Assembly (NCBI GenBank): GCA_001772665.1
Contig: MEVH01000015.1
Location: 13,223 to 50,283, forward strand
DNA length: 37,061 bases
Direction of reading: 5' to 3'
Source: a candidate division WWE3 bacterium RIFCSPLOWO2_01_FULL_39_13
GTDB lineage: Bacteria > Patescibacteriota > WWE3 > 2-01-FULL-39-13
Under the pieces are notes generated by a model, which had not been told where the DNA came from, did no database searches, and saw only the letters and a list, made by a program, of their open reading frames with translations. The position numbers and the translations under genes were made by a program. Below, one piece after another: positions 24,071 to 32,144 of this stretch (positions within the stretch are counted from its first letter, which is position 1; every line of letters begins with the position of its first letter).

Positions 24071-24838
24071 TCAGCTTTGGCCGGCAGGTTTCTTTTTGGC
24101 TAAAGCGTACTGTAAAACTATAAGAAACGTTGACACAAACCAGTATAAAACAAGACCCGACGGAAGCCTAATACCGATAACAAGAGTCATTATCGGCATT
24201 AAATAAGTCATCTGCTGCTGCATATTATACATAACATCGTCTTTTTTGTCAGTGGTATCCTTAACAGGTTTCTCCATTTTTCCTGCAGTTGCCATGGTAT
24301 ATTTTGACATTAGAAACTGAGCCCCAGCCGCAAGAACAGGAAGGACATATACCGGGTCAGGTTTAGCCAGGTTAAGATACAAGAAGGTCGTATTCAGCCG
24401 GGCTCCTTCAGCAAATTTAAGAAAATCCCAGTTGTAAAGAAGTGCATTTATTTCTGCGACGGCAACCCCATTTGCAGCCAGCAGGTTCGTAAAAACCTTA
24501 TACAAAGCCAAAACCACGATAAGCTGTACAATTTGCGGAAGGCATCCAGCAGCAGGATTTATCCCGTGCTCGCGGTAAAGCTCCATTTGCTTTTTGGCAA
24601 AAACCTGTTTGTTTTTATATTTCTTTTTGAGCTTCTCTATTTCGGGCTGAAGAGCCTTCTGTTTCTGCGCCAGTTCTAAAGCAGGCTTTGACAAAGGATA
24701 AGTAACAACGCGGATAACCAGCGTAATAGCAATTATAGCCAAACCGAAATTGCTGAAGAAAAGATGATAGAAAAGAACCAGAATATTAAGTATGGGGATA
24801 TATAAAAGCGTATTCCAGATTTCAGAAAATATATTCAT
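24071..24838 (-). CDS. yidC: YidC/Oxa1-family membrane protein insertase
   Basis: 255 residues, Gram-positive-like short form without the large periplasmic domain. The first core helix is followed by LVIRVVTYPLSKPAL, containing the conserved hydrophilic-groove Arg; the charged hairpin KQKALQPEIEKLKKKYKNKQ comes next, then GCLPQIVQLIVVLALYKV and the last helices. It inserts proteins into the cytoplasmic membrane. Its ATG overlaps the yidD stop (TAATG). Confidence 0.94.
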   Translation of the reverse strand: MNIFSEIWNTLLYIPILNILVLFYHLFFSNFGLAIIAITLVIRVVTYPLSKPALELAQKQKALQPEIEKLKKKYKNKQVFAKKQMELYREHGINPAAGCLPQIVQLIVVLALYKVFTNLLAANGVAVAEINALLYNWDFLKFAEGARLNTTFLYLNLAKPDPVYVLPVLAAGAQFLMSKYTMATAGKMEKPVKDTTDKKDDVMYNMQQQMTYLMPIMTLVIGIRLPSGLVLYWFVSTFLIVLQYALAKKKPAGQS

Positions 24839-25095
24839 TATTTAACCGGGTCACATCCTCCCTTAGAAAACGGGTTGCAGCGGATGATCCTCCATATAGA
24901 CATGAATCCTCCCTTTACGATCCCGTATTTTTCCAAAGACTGATATGCATACTCAGAACAACTCGGCTCAAACCGGCAGACTTTTACTCCTAATCCTTTT
25001 AAAACACCGCGATCAAGAGAAATCCACCTCTGATAAAAACGTATCAATTTCTGTATCAATACTTTTGGCGTCAACGGCAATTTTACCATTTTCAT
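24838..25095 (-). CDS. yidD: Membrane protein insertion efficiency factor YidD
   Basis: 85 residues with the YidD pattern LIRFYQRWIS, CRFEPSCSEYAYQSLEKYG and SIWRIIRCNPFSKGGCDPV (conserved Cys residues). The start is uncertain: the ATG at 25095 gives an 83-bp overlap with rnpA, and even the conserved LIRFYQRWIS is encoded inside that overlap, so the genes truly overlap in different frames. It sits between rnpA and yidC as in most bacteria and helps YidC-dependent insertion. Confidence 0.9.
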   Translation of the reverse strand: MKMVKLPLTPKVLIQKLIRFYQRWISLDRGVLKGLGVKVCRFEPSCSEYAYQSLEKYGIVKGGFMSIWRIIRCNPFSKGGCDPVK

Positions 25096-25387
25096 TAATC
25101 AGAGTTTTTTTAGGAATAAACACATAATAATAATATTTTGCAAATTTATCGATTTTTTTTCTGACGCTGTCCAGAACCATCCTTCTTATTTTATTCTGCG
25201 TTACAGCTTTTTTGCAAAACCGGTTTGAAGCTATTACAGCAAACTTTTTATCTGCTTGACCCTCGAAGGCTTTTTCGTCTTTGCGAAGATACTTCACAAT
25301 CAGGTGAGAAGCGTGAAAGGTATCTCCACCGTTTAAAACAGCCCTGAAATTATATCTTGTTTTTAAACTGTATTTTCGGTTAAGCAA
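25013..25387 (-). CDS. rnpA: Ribonuclease P protein component
   Basis: 124 residues. It shows the RnpA layout: N-terminal basic region NRKYSLKTRYNF, central strand KFAVIASNRFCKKAVTQNKI and RR, i.e. the RNR-type helix. It assists the RNase P RNA in trimming tRNA 5' ends. The start appears to be TTG (25385-25387), 14 bp after the rpmH stop. Its 3' end overlaps yidD by 83 bp. Confidence 0.88.
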   Translation of the reverse strand: MLNRKYSLKTRYNFRAVLNGGDTFHASHLIVKYLRKDEKAFEGQADKKFAVIASNRFCKKAVTQNKIRRMVLDSVRKKIDKFAKYYYYVFIPKKTLINENGKIAVDAKSIDTEIDTFLSEVDFS

Positions 25388-25401
25388 TGGGAATTGTTAA
25401 C

Positions 25402-25557
25402 TCAAGACTTTTCGCCCCGGTTTATTGCGAGACGAACTCTTCCCCTAGCCCTTCTTCTGCTAAGAACGTTTCGGCCGTTTTTGGTAGACATCCTTTTTAG
25501 GAATCCGTGTTTTCTGTTTCCTTTTTTAACTTTTGGCTGCCAGGTTTTTTTCGGCAT
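25402..25557 (-). CDS. rpmH: 50S ribosomal protein L34
   Basis: A 51-residue gene read directly from the minus strand: it starts [20 protein letters not shown], continues [20 protein letters not shown] and ends [11 protein letters not shown] before TGA (25402-25404). This is the basic L34 signature (TxQPxxxxRKRxHGFxxRM...GRxVLxxRRxKGR), slightly longer than the usual 44-47 residues. It heads the rpmH-rnpA-yidD-yidC-jag-dnaN run. Using TGA as stop shows that UGA is not recoded. Confidence 0.95.
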   Translation of the reverse strand: MPKKTWQPKVKKGNRKHGFLKRMSTKNGRNVLSRRRARGRVRLAINRGEKS

Positions 25558-25613
25558 ATTAAGATATAAGAAAACACTGCCGAAAACTCAAACTTATCCT
25601 CAGCAGTAGGAAA

Positions 25614-25767
25614 TTATCAACTACCGCGAGCTTACGCACGCGGTATGCTGTAGCGTCACTTCGTTCCTTGCATTCCCACCTTCGGTGGAAAAGTAATGCT
25701 CGCTTTGCGAGTTTTATGGCTCAAATCCCTCGACCTTACGGTCGGGGTATTTCGCTCGCATTATAAA
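25614..25767. repeat. 154-bp multi-hairpin dispersed repeat, copy 2 (between rpmH and dnaA)
   Basis: Same orientation and sequence as 1404-1557 with one difference. It fills almost half of the 323-bp rpmH-dnaA gap. The remaining parts are the rpmH upstream region (25558-25613) and the dnaA promoter region (25768-25880). The apparent ORF starting at 25696 begins inside the repeat and is not considered a gene. Confidence 0.9.
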
Positions 25768-25826
25768 ACTACTAACTGGTGGGATTTTAGCACATCCAAT
25801 GGATTATTGGAAAGCGCAGATATCCG

Positions 25827-25856
25827 TGTGGACAAATACTTATTGACTGTGGATAA
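25827..25856. promoter_or_regulatory. DnaA boxes upstream of dnaA
   Basis: TGTGGATAA (25848-25856) is a perfect DnaA box (TTATCCACA) on the minus strand; TGTGGACAA (25827-25835) is a one-mismatch box 21 bp away in the same orientation. Confidence 0.75.
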
Positions 25857-25871
25857 GTCTGGGAATAAAAT
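25843..25871 (+). promoter_or_regulatory. dnaA promoter
   Basis: TTGACT (25843-25848), a 17-bp spacer and TAAAAT (25866-25871), 9 nt before the dnaA ATG. The perfect DnaA box starts at the last base of the -35 and fills the upstream half of the spacer, which suggests direct autorepression. Confidence 0.7.
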
Positions 25872-25880
25872 GAACCAGCA

Positions 25881-27290
25881 ATGGAATCCCCAAACTATGC
25901 TGACCTTTGGAATACAGTAAAAGGAGAACTTGAAATTGTATGCAACCCGATGCACTTTAAAACGTATATACCTGGAGTATATATCAAAAATATCGATACA
26001 AACGACAAAATTATTGAAATAACGGCATTAAGCGATCTTCAAAGAAATTTTCTGGAAGACCGGATGTATGGATACCTGAAAAGGATTATTGCCAAAACAA
26101 TCGGTTCAGAATACAGCCTAATATTCAGCATCACCAAGAAGGAGGCCTCAAAGATAGCACTTGATGATCTTGGCCCGCTTTTTAGACAAGATGTTTCGTC
26201 TTTAACAACCGGGCAAATGGTTCAAAACCGTACCGATCTTTCAGAAACCGGACTAAACAGCCAGTATACGTTTGATAGGTTTATTGTCGGCAACAGCAAC
26301 CGGCTGGCATACGCCGTTTCTACAGCAATAGCAGATTCTCCGGGAAAAGTTTACAATCCATTCTTTTTGTATTCCGGCGTCGGAATGGGAAAGACACACC
26401 TGGTACAGGCGATTGGGCATGAGATTCTTAAAAAGCACCCTAATATGACTGTCCTTTATAAAACCGGTGAGCAGTTTTTAAACGAAGTAGTCGAGGCTCT
26501 GCGAAAAGGCAGAGGAGGAAGTGATACGAAAAGGAGCGAATTGAAATCCCGCTACCGCAATACAGATGTATTAATAGTAGACGATATCCACTCAATTGCG
26601 GGAAAAGATACAACCCAAGAAGAATTCTTTCACACGTTTAATGCCCTGCATATGGGGCAGAAGCAGATAATACTAACGTCAGACAGAGCCCCGCATGAAA
26701 TCAGAACGCTTGAAGAAAGGCTTTCGTCAAGATTTGCAAGTGGCATGATTGCCGACATCCAGCCACCTGATGTCGAAACTAGGCTTGCTATTCTTCGCGA
26801 CCGGAATGAAGAAATGAAGCTTCAAGCTTCGGATGAGGTACTCGAATTTATCGCCGGGGTATCTTCTGCCAATATAAGGGAACTCGAAGCAAAGCTTCTT
26901 CAGACAGTCACAACGGCTAAAAGCACTGGACGAGATCTGAACCGCGACACTGCAATATCAATTCTAGGAGAGATCGATAAGAACAAACCAGTTCATATAA
27001 CTCCGAATGTAATAATGAGAGAGGTCGCTAAATATTACGGAGTAACATTAAAAGAACTTAAGGGGCAAAGACGAGTAAAAACTCTTGTTTATCCAAGACA
27101 GATGTGTATGTATATTTTAAAGCACACAGGGAAAATTAATCTTCAGGCTATTGGAGACCTGCTTGGTAATAGAGATCATTCAACAGTCATACACGGAATA
27201 GGGAAAGTTGAAAAGCTTTCAAACAACAATGTATCTATTACCAAAGAGCTTGATCAAATTAAATACGCCATTATTAATGCGAATGAATAA
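25881..27290 (+). CDS. dnaA: Chromosomal replication initiator DnaA
   Basis: 469 residues with all four domains: short domain I (~1-80), linker, AAA+ domain starting at YTFDRFIVGNSNRLAYA with Walker A GVGMGKT (156-162) and Walker B LIVDDIH (~221-227), and domain IV with GNRDHSTVIHGIGKV, the signature that reads DnaA boxes. It opens origin DNA when ATP-bound. The ATG at 25881 follows the promoter by 9 nt, so the mRNA is probably leaderless. DnaA boxes flank the gene. Confidence 0.97.
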   Translation: MESPNYADLWNTVKGELEIVCNPMHFKTYIPGVYIKNIDTNDKIIEITALSDLQRNFLEDRMYGYLKRIIAKTIGSEYSLIFSITKKEASKIALDDLGPLFRQDVSSLTTGQMVQNRTDLSETGLNSQYTFDRFIVGNSNRLAYAVSTAIADSPGKVYNPFFLYSGVGMGKTHLVQAIGHEILKKHPNMTVLYKTGEQFLNEVVEALRKGRGGSDTKRSELKSRYRNTDVLIVDDIHSIAGKDTTQEEFFHTFNALHMGQKQIILTSDRAPHEIRTLEERLSSRFASGMIADIQPPDVETRLAILRDRNEEMKLQASDEVLEFIAGVSSANIRELEAKLLQTVTTAKSTGRDLNRDTAISILGEIDKNKPVHITPNVIMREVAKYYGVTLKELKGQRRVKTLVYPRQMCMYILKHTGKINLQAIGDLLGNRDHSTVIHGIGKVEKLSNNNVSITKELDQIKYAIINANE

Positions 27291-27642
27291 CCCCTTACTA
27301 TGCCTTGTTGTCCAAATTAATAACAAATTATCCACGGTTCCCTAGATACTTGTTATATATATAAATACAGTAGAAGTATAAGCAGGGAACGTGGGTATGT
27401 TAATAAGTTTAAAATTTATTAATCTTGCAGAAAATTTTCTGTTACCCTCTGTTGATAAATCTGTTTTTCTTTTGAAACATTATCGTCAGACATTTGTCAT
27501 AAGATTTTAACGTAAATATCACCATAGGTGAAAGTTGATAAAGTATACTTATTCGGGTGTTATTTTGTTTATTAATCACATACATATACACAAACGCCTG
27601 TAATAAAATACTAAGTATTCCACGTTAACTTGATATAGGACA

Positions 27643-27704
27643 CCGCTCTGCGACCGAGTGTTTGTCCCGATGAAACTGTTGTCTTAGCAGCACTTTTAGA
27701 GCGG
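27643..27704. other. Long-loop inverted repeat upstream of the solute-binding protein gene
   Basis: CCGCTCT (27643-27649) and AGAGCGG (27698-27704), loop 48 nt; an overlapping CTGCGA/TCGCAG pairing is an alternative. Could be a structured RNA or a regulator site; no family recognised. Confidence 0.3.
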
Positions 27705-27761
27705 TTTACGTTCGCAGCAGGTAAAATACCGCGGCCTTCTTTCTTATCTATTTGATAATGG

Positions 27762-27767
27762 TAAAAT
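27762..27767 (+). promoter_or_regulatory. -10 box of the solute-binding protein gene
   Basis: TAAAAT preceded by TGG (extended -10), ending 8 nt before the ATG; the same TGGTAAAATC string precedes mntA. Confidence 0.5.
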
Positions 27768-27775
27768 CTATTTGA

Positions 27776-29080
27776 ATGACCAAGATAAAAAAGATTCTTT
27801 TAATCCTTTTAGCATTTGTCCTTTCGCTTGGACTTGTTTTGTCGGGAATATTTTTAATCCGCAAGTATTTATTGCCTCCCTCCGTGCCTCCTGCCGATAT
27901 GAATGTTACGCTTGAATACTGGGGTGTTTTTGAGCCACCGCAGGTTATGTATCCTCTTATTAAGAAATATCAAAAGACCCATCCAAAGGTGACAATCAAT
28001 TACACGCAGAGAACTTTTGAAAATGATTTCTCACGATATAGAGGGACTTTGCTTACCAGGCTGAAGGAAGGTTCCGGGCCAGATATTATGCGTGTCCATT
28101 CGACCTGGATTCCTGCGTTTTACAATGAGCTTAGCCCCGTTGATTCTTCTATATCTTTAGAGGATTTTACTAAAAGGTTTTATCCTGTTGCAAAAGATCA
28201 ATGCGTCACAACAAGCGGACAGATCTTGTGCATTCCTTTGATGTATGACGGCCTGGTTCTTCTTTACAATAGGGATATGTTTAATGCTGAAGGCTTGACT
28301 GTACCGGAATCTTGGGATGAGCTTAGAGAAGATGCGATAAAACTGACCAAGCGTACAAGAGAGCAAGTCACGCGAGGAGGTGCTGCACTTGGGACTGCAT
28401 CCAATGTCTCTAATTCATCAGATATCTTAGGATTAATGCTTTTACAAAGTGGCGTAAAAATCCCAGATGCATTCGACTCGGCTGCTGCAGTTTCGGCTGT
28501 GACCTTCTATACAAATTTTTTCAAGGCTGATAAGGTCTGGGATGATGCTATGCCGGATTCGATTGTTGCTTTCGCAGCCCAAAAGACTGCTATGGCGTTT
28601 GGGAACAGCTGGCAGATCTTGGAAGTTTTATCTCTTAATCCGACTTTGAATTTTGCAGCTGCTCCTGTGCCTCAGCTTCCGAATGCCGATGGGACATTGA
28701 CTAAAGAAACATTGGCATCGTTTTGGGTAGAAACTGTTTCTGCCGATTCTGATCCTGCAAAGAAGAAAGCTGCATGGGATTTTTTGAACTGGCTGAGTCA
28801 GCCCGAACAGCAGGTTATGCTTTATAGCGAGGAATCGAAATACCGGCGTTTCGGCGAAATTTACAGTGATGTTTCTCTAATGGATAATATTAAGACCACC
28901 CCTTATATCGGTGCAATTGTCCAGCAGGCTCCTTGGGCTGTTGCTTTGCAGATCGCTGATCAGTCGGGGAATGATAAATATGTAGATGTAATGAACTGGA
29001 TCATAGATCAGATTCTGGCCGGAAAGGAGCCATTGAAAACCTTGCAGACAGCAAAGCAGAACTATGTGAAGCTCAAATAA
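27776..29080 (+). CDS. Extracellular solute-binding protein, family 1
   Basis: 434 residues. An N-terminal hydrophobic helix (ILLILLAFVLSLGLVLSGIF) without a lipobox Cys anchors it. The mature part follows the ABC sugar-binding type: LEYWGVFEP, GPDIMRVHSTW, IPLMYDGLVLLYNRDMF, VPESWDEL and the C-terminal AAWDFLNWLSQPEQQ. Such proteins deliver sugars to ABC permeases, but no permease or ATPase gene is adjacent, so the partner must lie elsewhere or the protein has another binding role. Confidence 0.85.
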   Translation: MTKIKKILLILLAFVLSLGLVLSGIFLIRKYLLPPSVPPADMNVTLEYWGVFEPPQVMYPLIKKYQKTHPKVTINYTQRTFENDFSRYRGTLLTRLKEGSGPDIMRVHSTWIPAFYNELSPVDSSISLEDFTKRFYPVAKDQCVTTSGQILCIPLMYDGLVLLYNRDMFNAEGLTVPESWDELREDAIKLTKRTREQVTRGGAALGTASNVSNSSDILGLMLLQSGVKIPDAFDSAAAVSAVTFYTNFFKADKVWDDAMPDSIVAFAAQKTAMAFGNSWQILEVLSLNPTLNFAAAPVPQLPNADGTLTKETLASFWVETVSADSDPAKKKAAWDFLNWLSQPEQQVMLYSEESKYRRFGEIYSDVSLMDNIKTTPYIGAIVQQAPWAVALQIADQSGNDKYVDVMNWIIDQILAGKEPLKTLQTAKQNYVKLK

Positions 29081-29095
29081 GGATCATCCCGTAAC

Positions 29096-29124
29096 CAGGG
29101 TTACCCCGTTTACCCTCGTCCCTC
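29096..29124. repeat. 29-bp gene-end element, copy 2
   Basis: It starts 16 nt after the solute-binding protein stop and matches 20986-21014 at 24 of 29 positions. Here the start can fold as GTAACC-AG-GGTTAC; relative to copy 1 the stem bases change on both sides. Confidence 0.5.
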
Positions 29125-29186
29125 AAAAATGCTTTCATTCCTATCCGTTTTCATTTGTTTAGAAAAAGTTTAGCTTTGTGTTATTT

Positions 29187-29621
29187 TTATCTGAATAAGG
29201 AGAATTTCTTAGTTATCTCTTTAATCTCATCGGTGCGTCCAAACATGCATATTCCGTAGTACTCCAGGTCGGTTTCATACGTGGAGTTGGTTGTATCCAT
29301 CTGTTCCTGCGATGTCCCAACTGTCATGGTGCTTGTGAAATCAGTAAATTTTATTCCAGAATTTAACGTGGCAATTCTTATATTTCTGATCTGATTTGAG
29401 TTGTTAGCAGAAAGAACGATAAATGGAAAGTGAGATATATTTGGATGGATACCGGAGTCTTTGTCTTTGTACTGCAGAAAGCACATTTTTTCTGGGTTTT
29501 CATATCCTCCCGCCAGCCCTACTGTCATGTGTCCTAACGCATTCATGAGCTTACCCGTTTCTATCTTGCGATTTAACACAGCAGTAAATCTCCATGTGTT
29601 CTCGTCAGGAAGTGATCCCAT
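29187..29621 (-). CDS. DUF2000-family protein
   Basis: 144 residues. The start RFTAVLNRKIETGKLMNALGHM and the following VGLAGG fit DUF2000, a small alpha/beta family related to peptidyl-tRNA hydrolase 2 folds with no firm function. FPFIVLSANNSNQIRNIR and the C-terminal YYGICMFGRTDEI are also family-like. TATAAT lies 6 nt before the ATG. It is convergent with the solute-binding protein gene and divergent from valS. Confidence 0.75.
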   Translation of the reverse strand: MGSLPDENTWRFTAVLNRKIETGKLMNALGHMTVGLAGGYENPEKMCFLQYKDKDSGIHPNISHFPFIVLSANNSNQIRNIRIATLNSGIKFTDFTSTMTVGTSQEQMDTTNSTYETDLEYYGICMFGRTDEIKEITKKFSLFR

Positions 29622-29627
29622 TTTAAT

Positions 29628-29633
29628 ATTATA
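29628..29633 (-). promoter_or_regulatory. -10 box of the DUF2000 gene
   Basis: TATAAT on the minus strand, 6 nt before the ATG at 29621; leaderless-type. Confidence 0.5.
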
Positions 29634-29663
29634 TTACACATTGCAAAGACAATCATTTATAAT
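29634..29663 (+). promoter_or_regulatory. Putative valS promoter
   Basis: TTACAC (29634-29639), an 18-bp spacer and TATAAT (29658-29663), 34 nt before the valS ATG. It overlaps the upstream side of the divergent DUF2000 promoter. Confidence 0.45.
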
Positions 29664-29697
29664 ACCTGCATAAGTATTTGAATTTCCCGCCCTTTGT

Positions 29698-31971
29698 ATG
29701 GACAAAGTCTACAACCACAAAAAATCAGAACGCAGAATTTACGAGATGTGGGAGAAATCCGGTTATTTTACCCCAAAAATCGATAAATCAAAAAAGCCGT
29801 TTACAATCCTCCTGCCTCTTCCTAATGCAAGCGATCCTATGCATATGGGGCATGCTCTTTTTACCATAGAGGATATACTCGTCAGATGGCACAGAATGAT
29901 GGGTGATCCAACGCTTTGGCTTCCAGGAGGCGACCACGCAGGGATCGAAACCCAGTATGTTTTCGAGAAACACCTGGCAAAAGAAGACCAGAGCCGTTTT
30001 GATTTTGACCGAAACACTTTATACAAGATGATTTCGGAATTTGTAGAAAAAAATAAGGATATTAACCGGGATCAAATGAAACATCTTGGGTTTTCTCTCG
30101 ACTGGACCCGCTACCACTACAGCCTTGAGCCCGAAATTGTTGAGAAGGTTTTAGAGACTTTTCGAAAGCTCCATTCAGACGGTCTGATTTACCGAGGAGA
30201 GCGTCTTGTTAATTACTGCACTAAATGCGGGACTGCATTTTCTGATCTTGAAATTGACCATGTTGAAGAAACTGGTTCCCTTTATTATCTTAATTACGGT
30301 TCTATTCAAATTGCAACTGCGCGTCCTGAAACAATTTTTGCAGATGTGGCAGTAGGAGTTAATCCAACCGACAAGCGCTACAAAAATATTGTCGGCAAAG
30401 AAGCGGTAATTCCTCTTATCAATCGCAAGATACCAATAATTTCCGATGACCTGGTTAAAAAAGATTTTGGAACAGGAGCCCTTAAAATTACTCCAGCTCA
30501 TGATCCAGCGGATTATGAAATCGGGCAGAAGCATAAGCTCCCTATTATTAGATCAATAGATCTAAGCGGAAGGATGATTAATGTCCAAGAAAAATATGCA
30601 GGGATGAAAATTCTCAAAGCACGCGAGGCGGTGCTTGACGATCTTAAAATCGCAGGAAGTCTGGTAAAAATTGAACCGCTTGTTCACACTATCAGCTCCT
30701 GCTATAGGTGCAAAACGACAATAGAGCCAATGCTTATGCCACAGTGGTATGTGAAAACCAAGCCTTTGGCAGAGCCCGCAATCAGGGCCGTTAAAGAGGG
30801 CAAGACAAAAATTGTTCCAAAAAAGCGCTTTGAGAAAATGTATTTCAGATGGATGGAAAATATCACCGACTGGAATATTTCGCGCCAAATCGTATGGGGA
30901 CCGCGGATTCCTGCATGGTACTGCCTGGATTGTAATCCTAATATAGAGATCACTTTTCTGGATAAAAATGGAGGAAAGATCTCCAGAAAATACACAGAAT
31001 TAAAAGGGAGATACACGTTTGCCGAAATAAAAGGAGGACTTCAGTCGCTTACTGCTCCGGTTGAGTCGGAATATTCGTTAAACGATAAAGCTGGCCAAAA
31101 GAGACCGGATGCATGCATACAGTGTGAGAAATGTGGCGGTAAAAACATCCTGCAGGAAACTGATACTTTTGACACATGGTTTTTATCCGGCCAGTGGCCG
31201 GTCACAACTCTCGGATATCCTGATTCAGAGGATTTTAAATATTTCTATCCAACATCAGTTTTAGATACTTTATGGGATATTCTCTTTTTCTGGGTTGCAA
31301 GAATGATAATGTTTGGACTTTATTTAACAGGGAATGTTCCTTTTAAAGTCACCCATATGCATGCCAGGGTTGTTGATGAGAAAGGACAGAAAATGAGTAA
31401 AAGCAAGGGAAATGTGATAAATCCAATTGAGATGGCAGACAAATACGGGGTCGATGCAGTTAGAATGACGCTCATTTACGGAGTTTCTCAGGGCAGCGAC
31501 GTTTCAGTAAGTGACGACAAAATCCGCGCAATGCGAAACTTCGCTAACAAAATCTGGAATATAGGCCGGTATATACTGGGGTCTTTTGACAGAGCTGGGT
31601 ATAAAAGTTATGAGGATGTTCCCTTGTATTCTCCAGACATGGAAGGATTGACAAAAGAGGATAAAGCAATCGTTAAGGATCTTAAAAAACTGATTAAATC
31701 AGTGACAGAGAATCTTAAAAAATTTAGGTTTGATTTTGCTTCAGAAGAAATCTACCAGTTCATCTGGCACAGATTTGCAGATGAGTATCTGGAGTATTCA
31801 AAGGAAAGAGCAGGAAATGGAGATAAAGCCTGCTTGTCAATTCTTTTTCATGTCTACAAAAACTGCCTTAAACTTCTTCATCCTTTTATGCCTTTTGTTA
31901 CCGAAGAAATCTGGGGACAAATTCCGAAAGCAGAAAAGGATCCTCTTATAATTTCGAAATGGCCGAAGTAA
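29698..31971 (+). CDS. valS: Valine-tRNA ligase
   Basis: 757 residues, class Ia synthetase. The HIGH motif is HMGH in NASDPMHMGHAL (~44-55), the editing CP1 domain has ATARPETIFADVAV and GTGALKITPAHDPADY, and KMSKSKGNVINP is near 564-575. LPGGDHAGIETQ and DTFDTWFLSGQWP are ValS-specific. Cys pairs (YCTKCG, SCYRCK, CLDC, CIQCEKCGG) suggest zinc ribbons. It is shorter than the usual 850-950 residues and lacks the C-terminal coiled-coil arm. Confidence 0.95.
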   Translation: MDKVYNHKKSERRIYEMWEKSGYFTPKIDKSKKPFTILLPLPNASDPMHMGHALFTIEDILVRWHRMMGDPTLWLPGGDHAGIETQYVFEKHLAKEDQSRFDFDRNTLYKMISEFVEKNKDINRDQMKHLGFSLDWTRYHYSLEPEIVEKVLETFRKLHSDGLIYRGERLVNYCTKCGTAFSDLEIDHVEETGSLYYLNYGSIQIATARPETIFADVAVGVNPTDKRYKNIVGKEAVIPLINRKIPIISDDLVKKDFGTGALKITPAHDPADYEIGQKHKLPIIRSIDLSGRMINVQEKYAGMKILKAREAVLDDLKIAGSLVKIEPLVHTISSCYRCKTTIEPMLMPQWYVKTKPLAEPAIRAVKEGKTKIVPKKRFEKMYFRWMENITDWNISRQIVWGPRIPAWYCLDCNPNIEITFLDKNGGKISRKYTELKGRYTFAEIKGGLQSLTAPVESEYSLNDKAGQKRPDACIQCEKCGGKNILQETDTFDTWFLSGQWPVTTLGYPDSEDFKYFYPTSVLDTLWDILFFWVARMIMFGLYLTGNVPFKVTHMHARVVDEKGQKMSKSKGNVINPIEMADKYGVDAVRMTLIYGVSQGSDVSVSDDKIRAMRNFANKIWNIGRYILGSFDRAGYKSYEDVPLYSPDMEGLTKEDKAIVKDLKKLIKSVTENLKKFRFDFASEEIYQFIWHRFADEYLEYSKERAGNGDKACLSILFHVYKNCLKLLHPFMPFVTEEIWGQIPKAEKDPLIISKWPK

Positions 31972-32087
31972 GTCTGTCTTGAGCGTATTCACTTTTTTCT
32001 CCTAATCAGATTTGCAAGCTGCCTCGCGTCGGTCTTTACGAAATGTTGATTCTCTGCTATCTTAATGTAGGTTGTTTAGTTGTCCGG

Positions 32088-32112
32088 GTGAGGTTTCCTC
32101 ACTTTTTCTTTT
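32088..32112 (+). terminator. Intrinsic terminator between valS and nusA
   Basis: GTGAGG-TTT-CCTCAC (32088-32102) followed directly by TTTTTCTTTTT. It lies 116 nt after the valS stop and upstream of the nusA -10 box. Confidence 0.6.
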
Positions 32113-32129
32113 TAGAAAGGCAACCACAG

Positions 32130-32135
32130 TAAAAT
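32130..32135 (+). promoter_or_regulatory. -10 box of nusA-infB
   Basis: TAAAAT ending 9 nt before the nusA ATG, downstream of the terminator hairpin. Confidence 0.4.
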
Positions 32136-32144
32136 AACAAAAAT

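Larger units (their letters stand above)
27291..27775. other. Probable replication origin region (oriC), gene-free
   Basis: 485 bp without a gene. DnaA-box-like sites: TTATCCACG (27328-27336, 8/9), TGTTGATAA (27450-27458, complement 8/9 to the consensus) and AGTTGATAA (27533-27541, 7/9). An AT-only stretch TTATATATATAAATA (27353-27367) could serve as unwinding element. With the perfect box before dnaA and the rpmH-side cluster, this is the best origin candidate. The right end also holds a possible hairpin (27643-27704). Confidence 0.55.
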
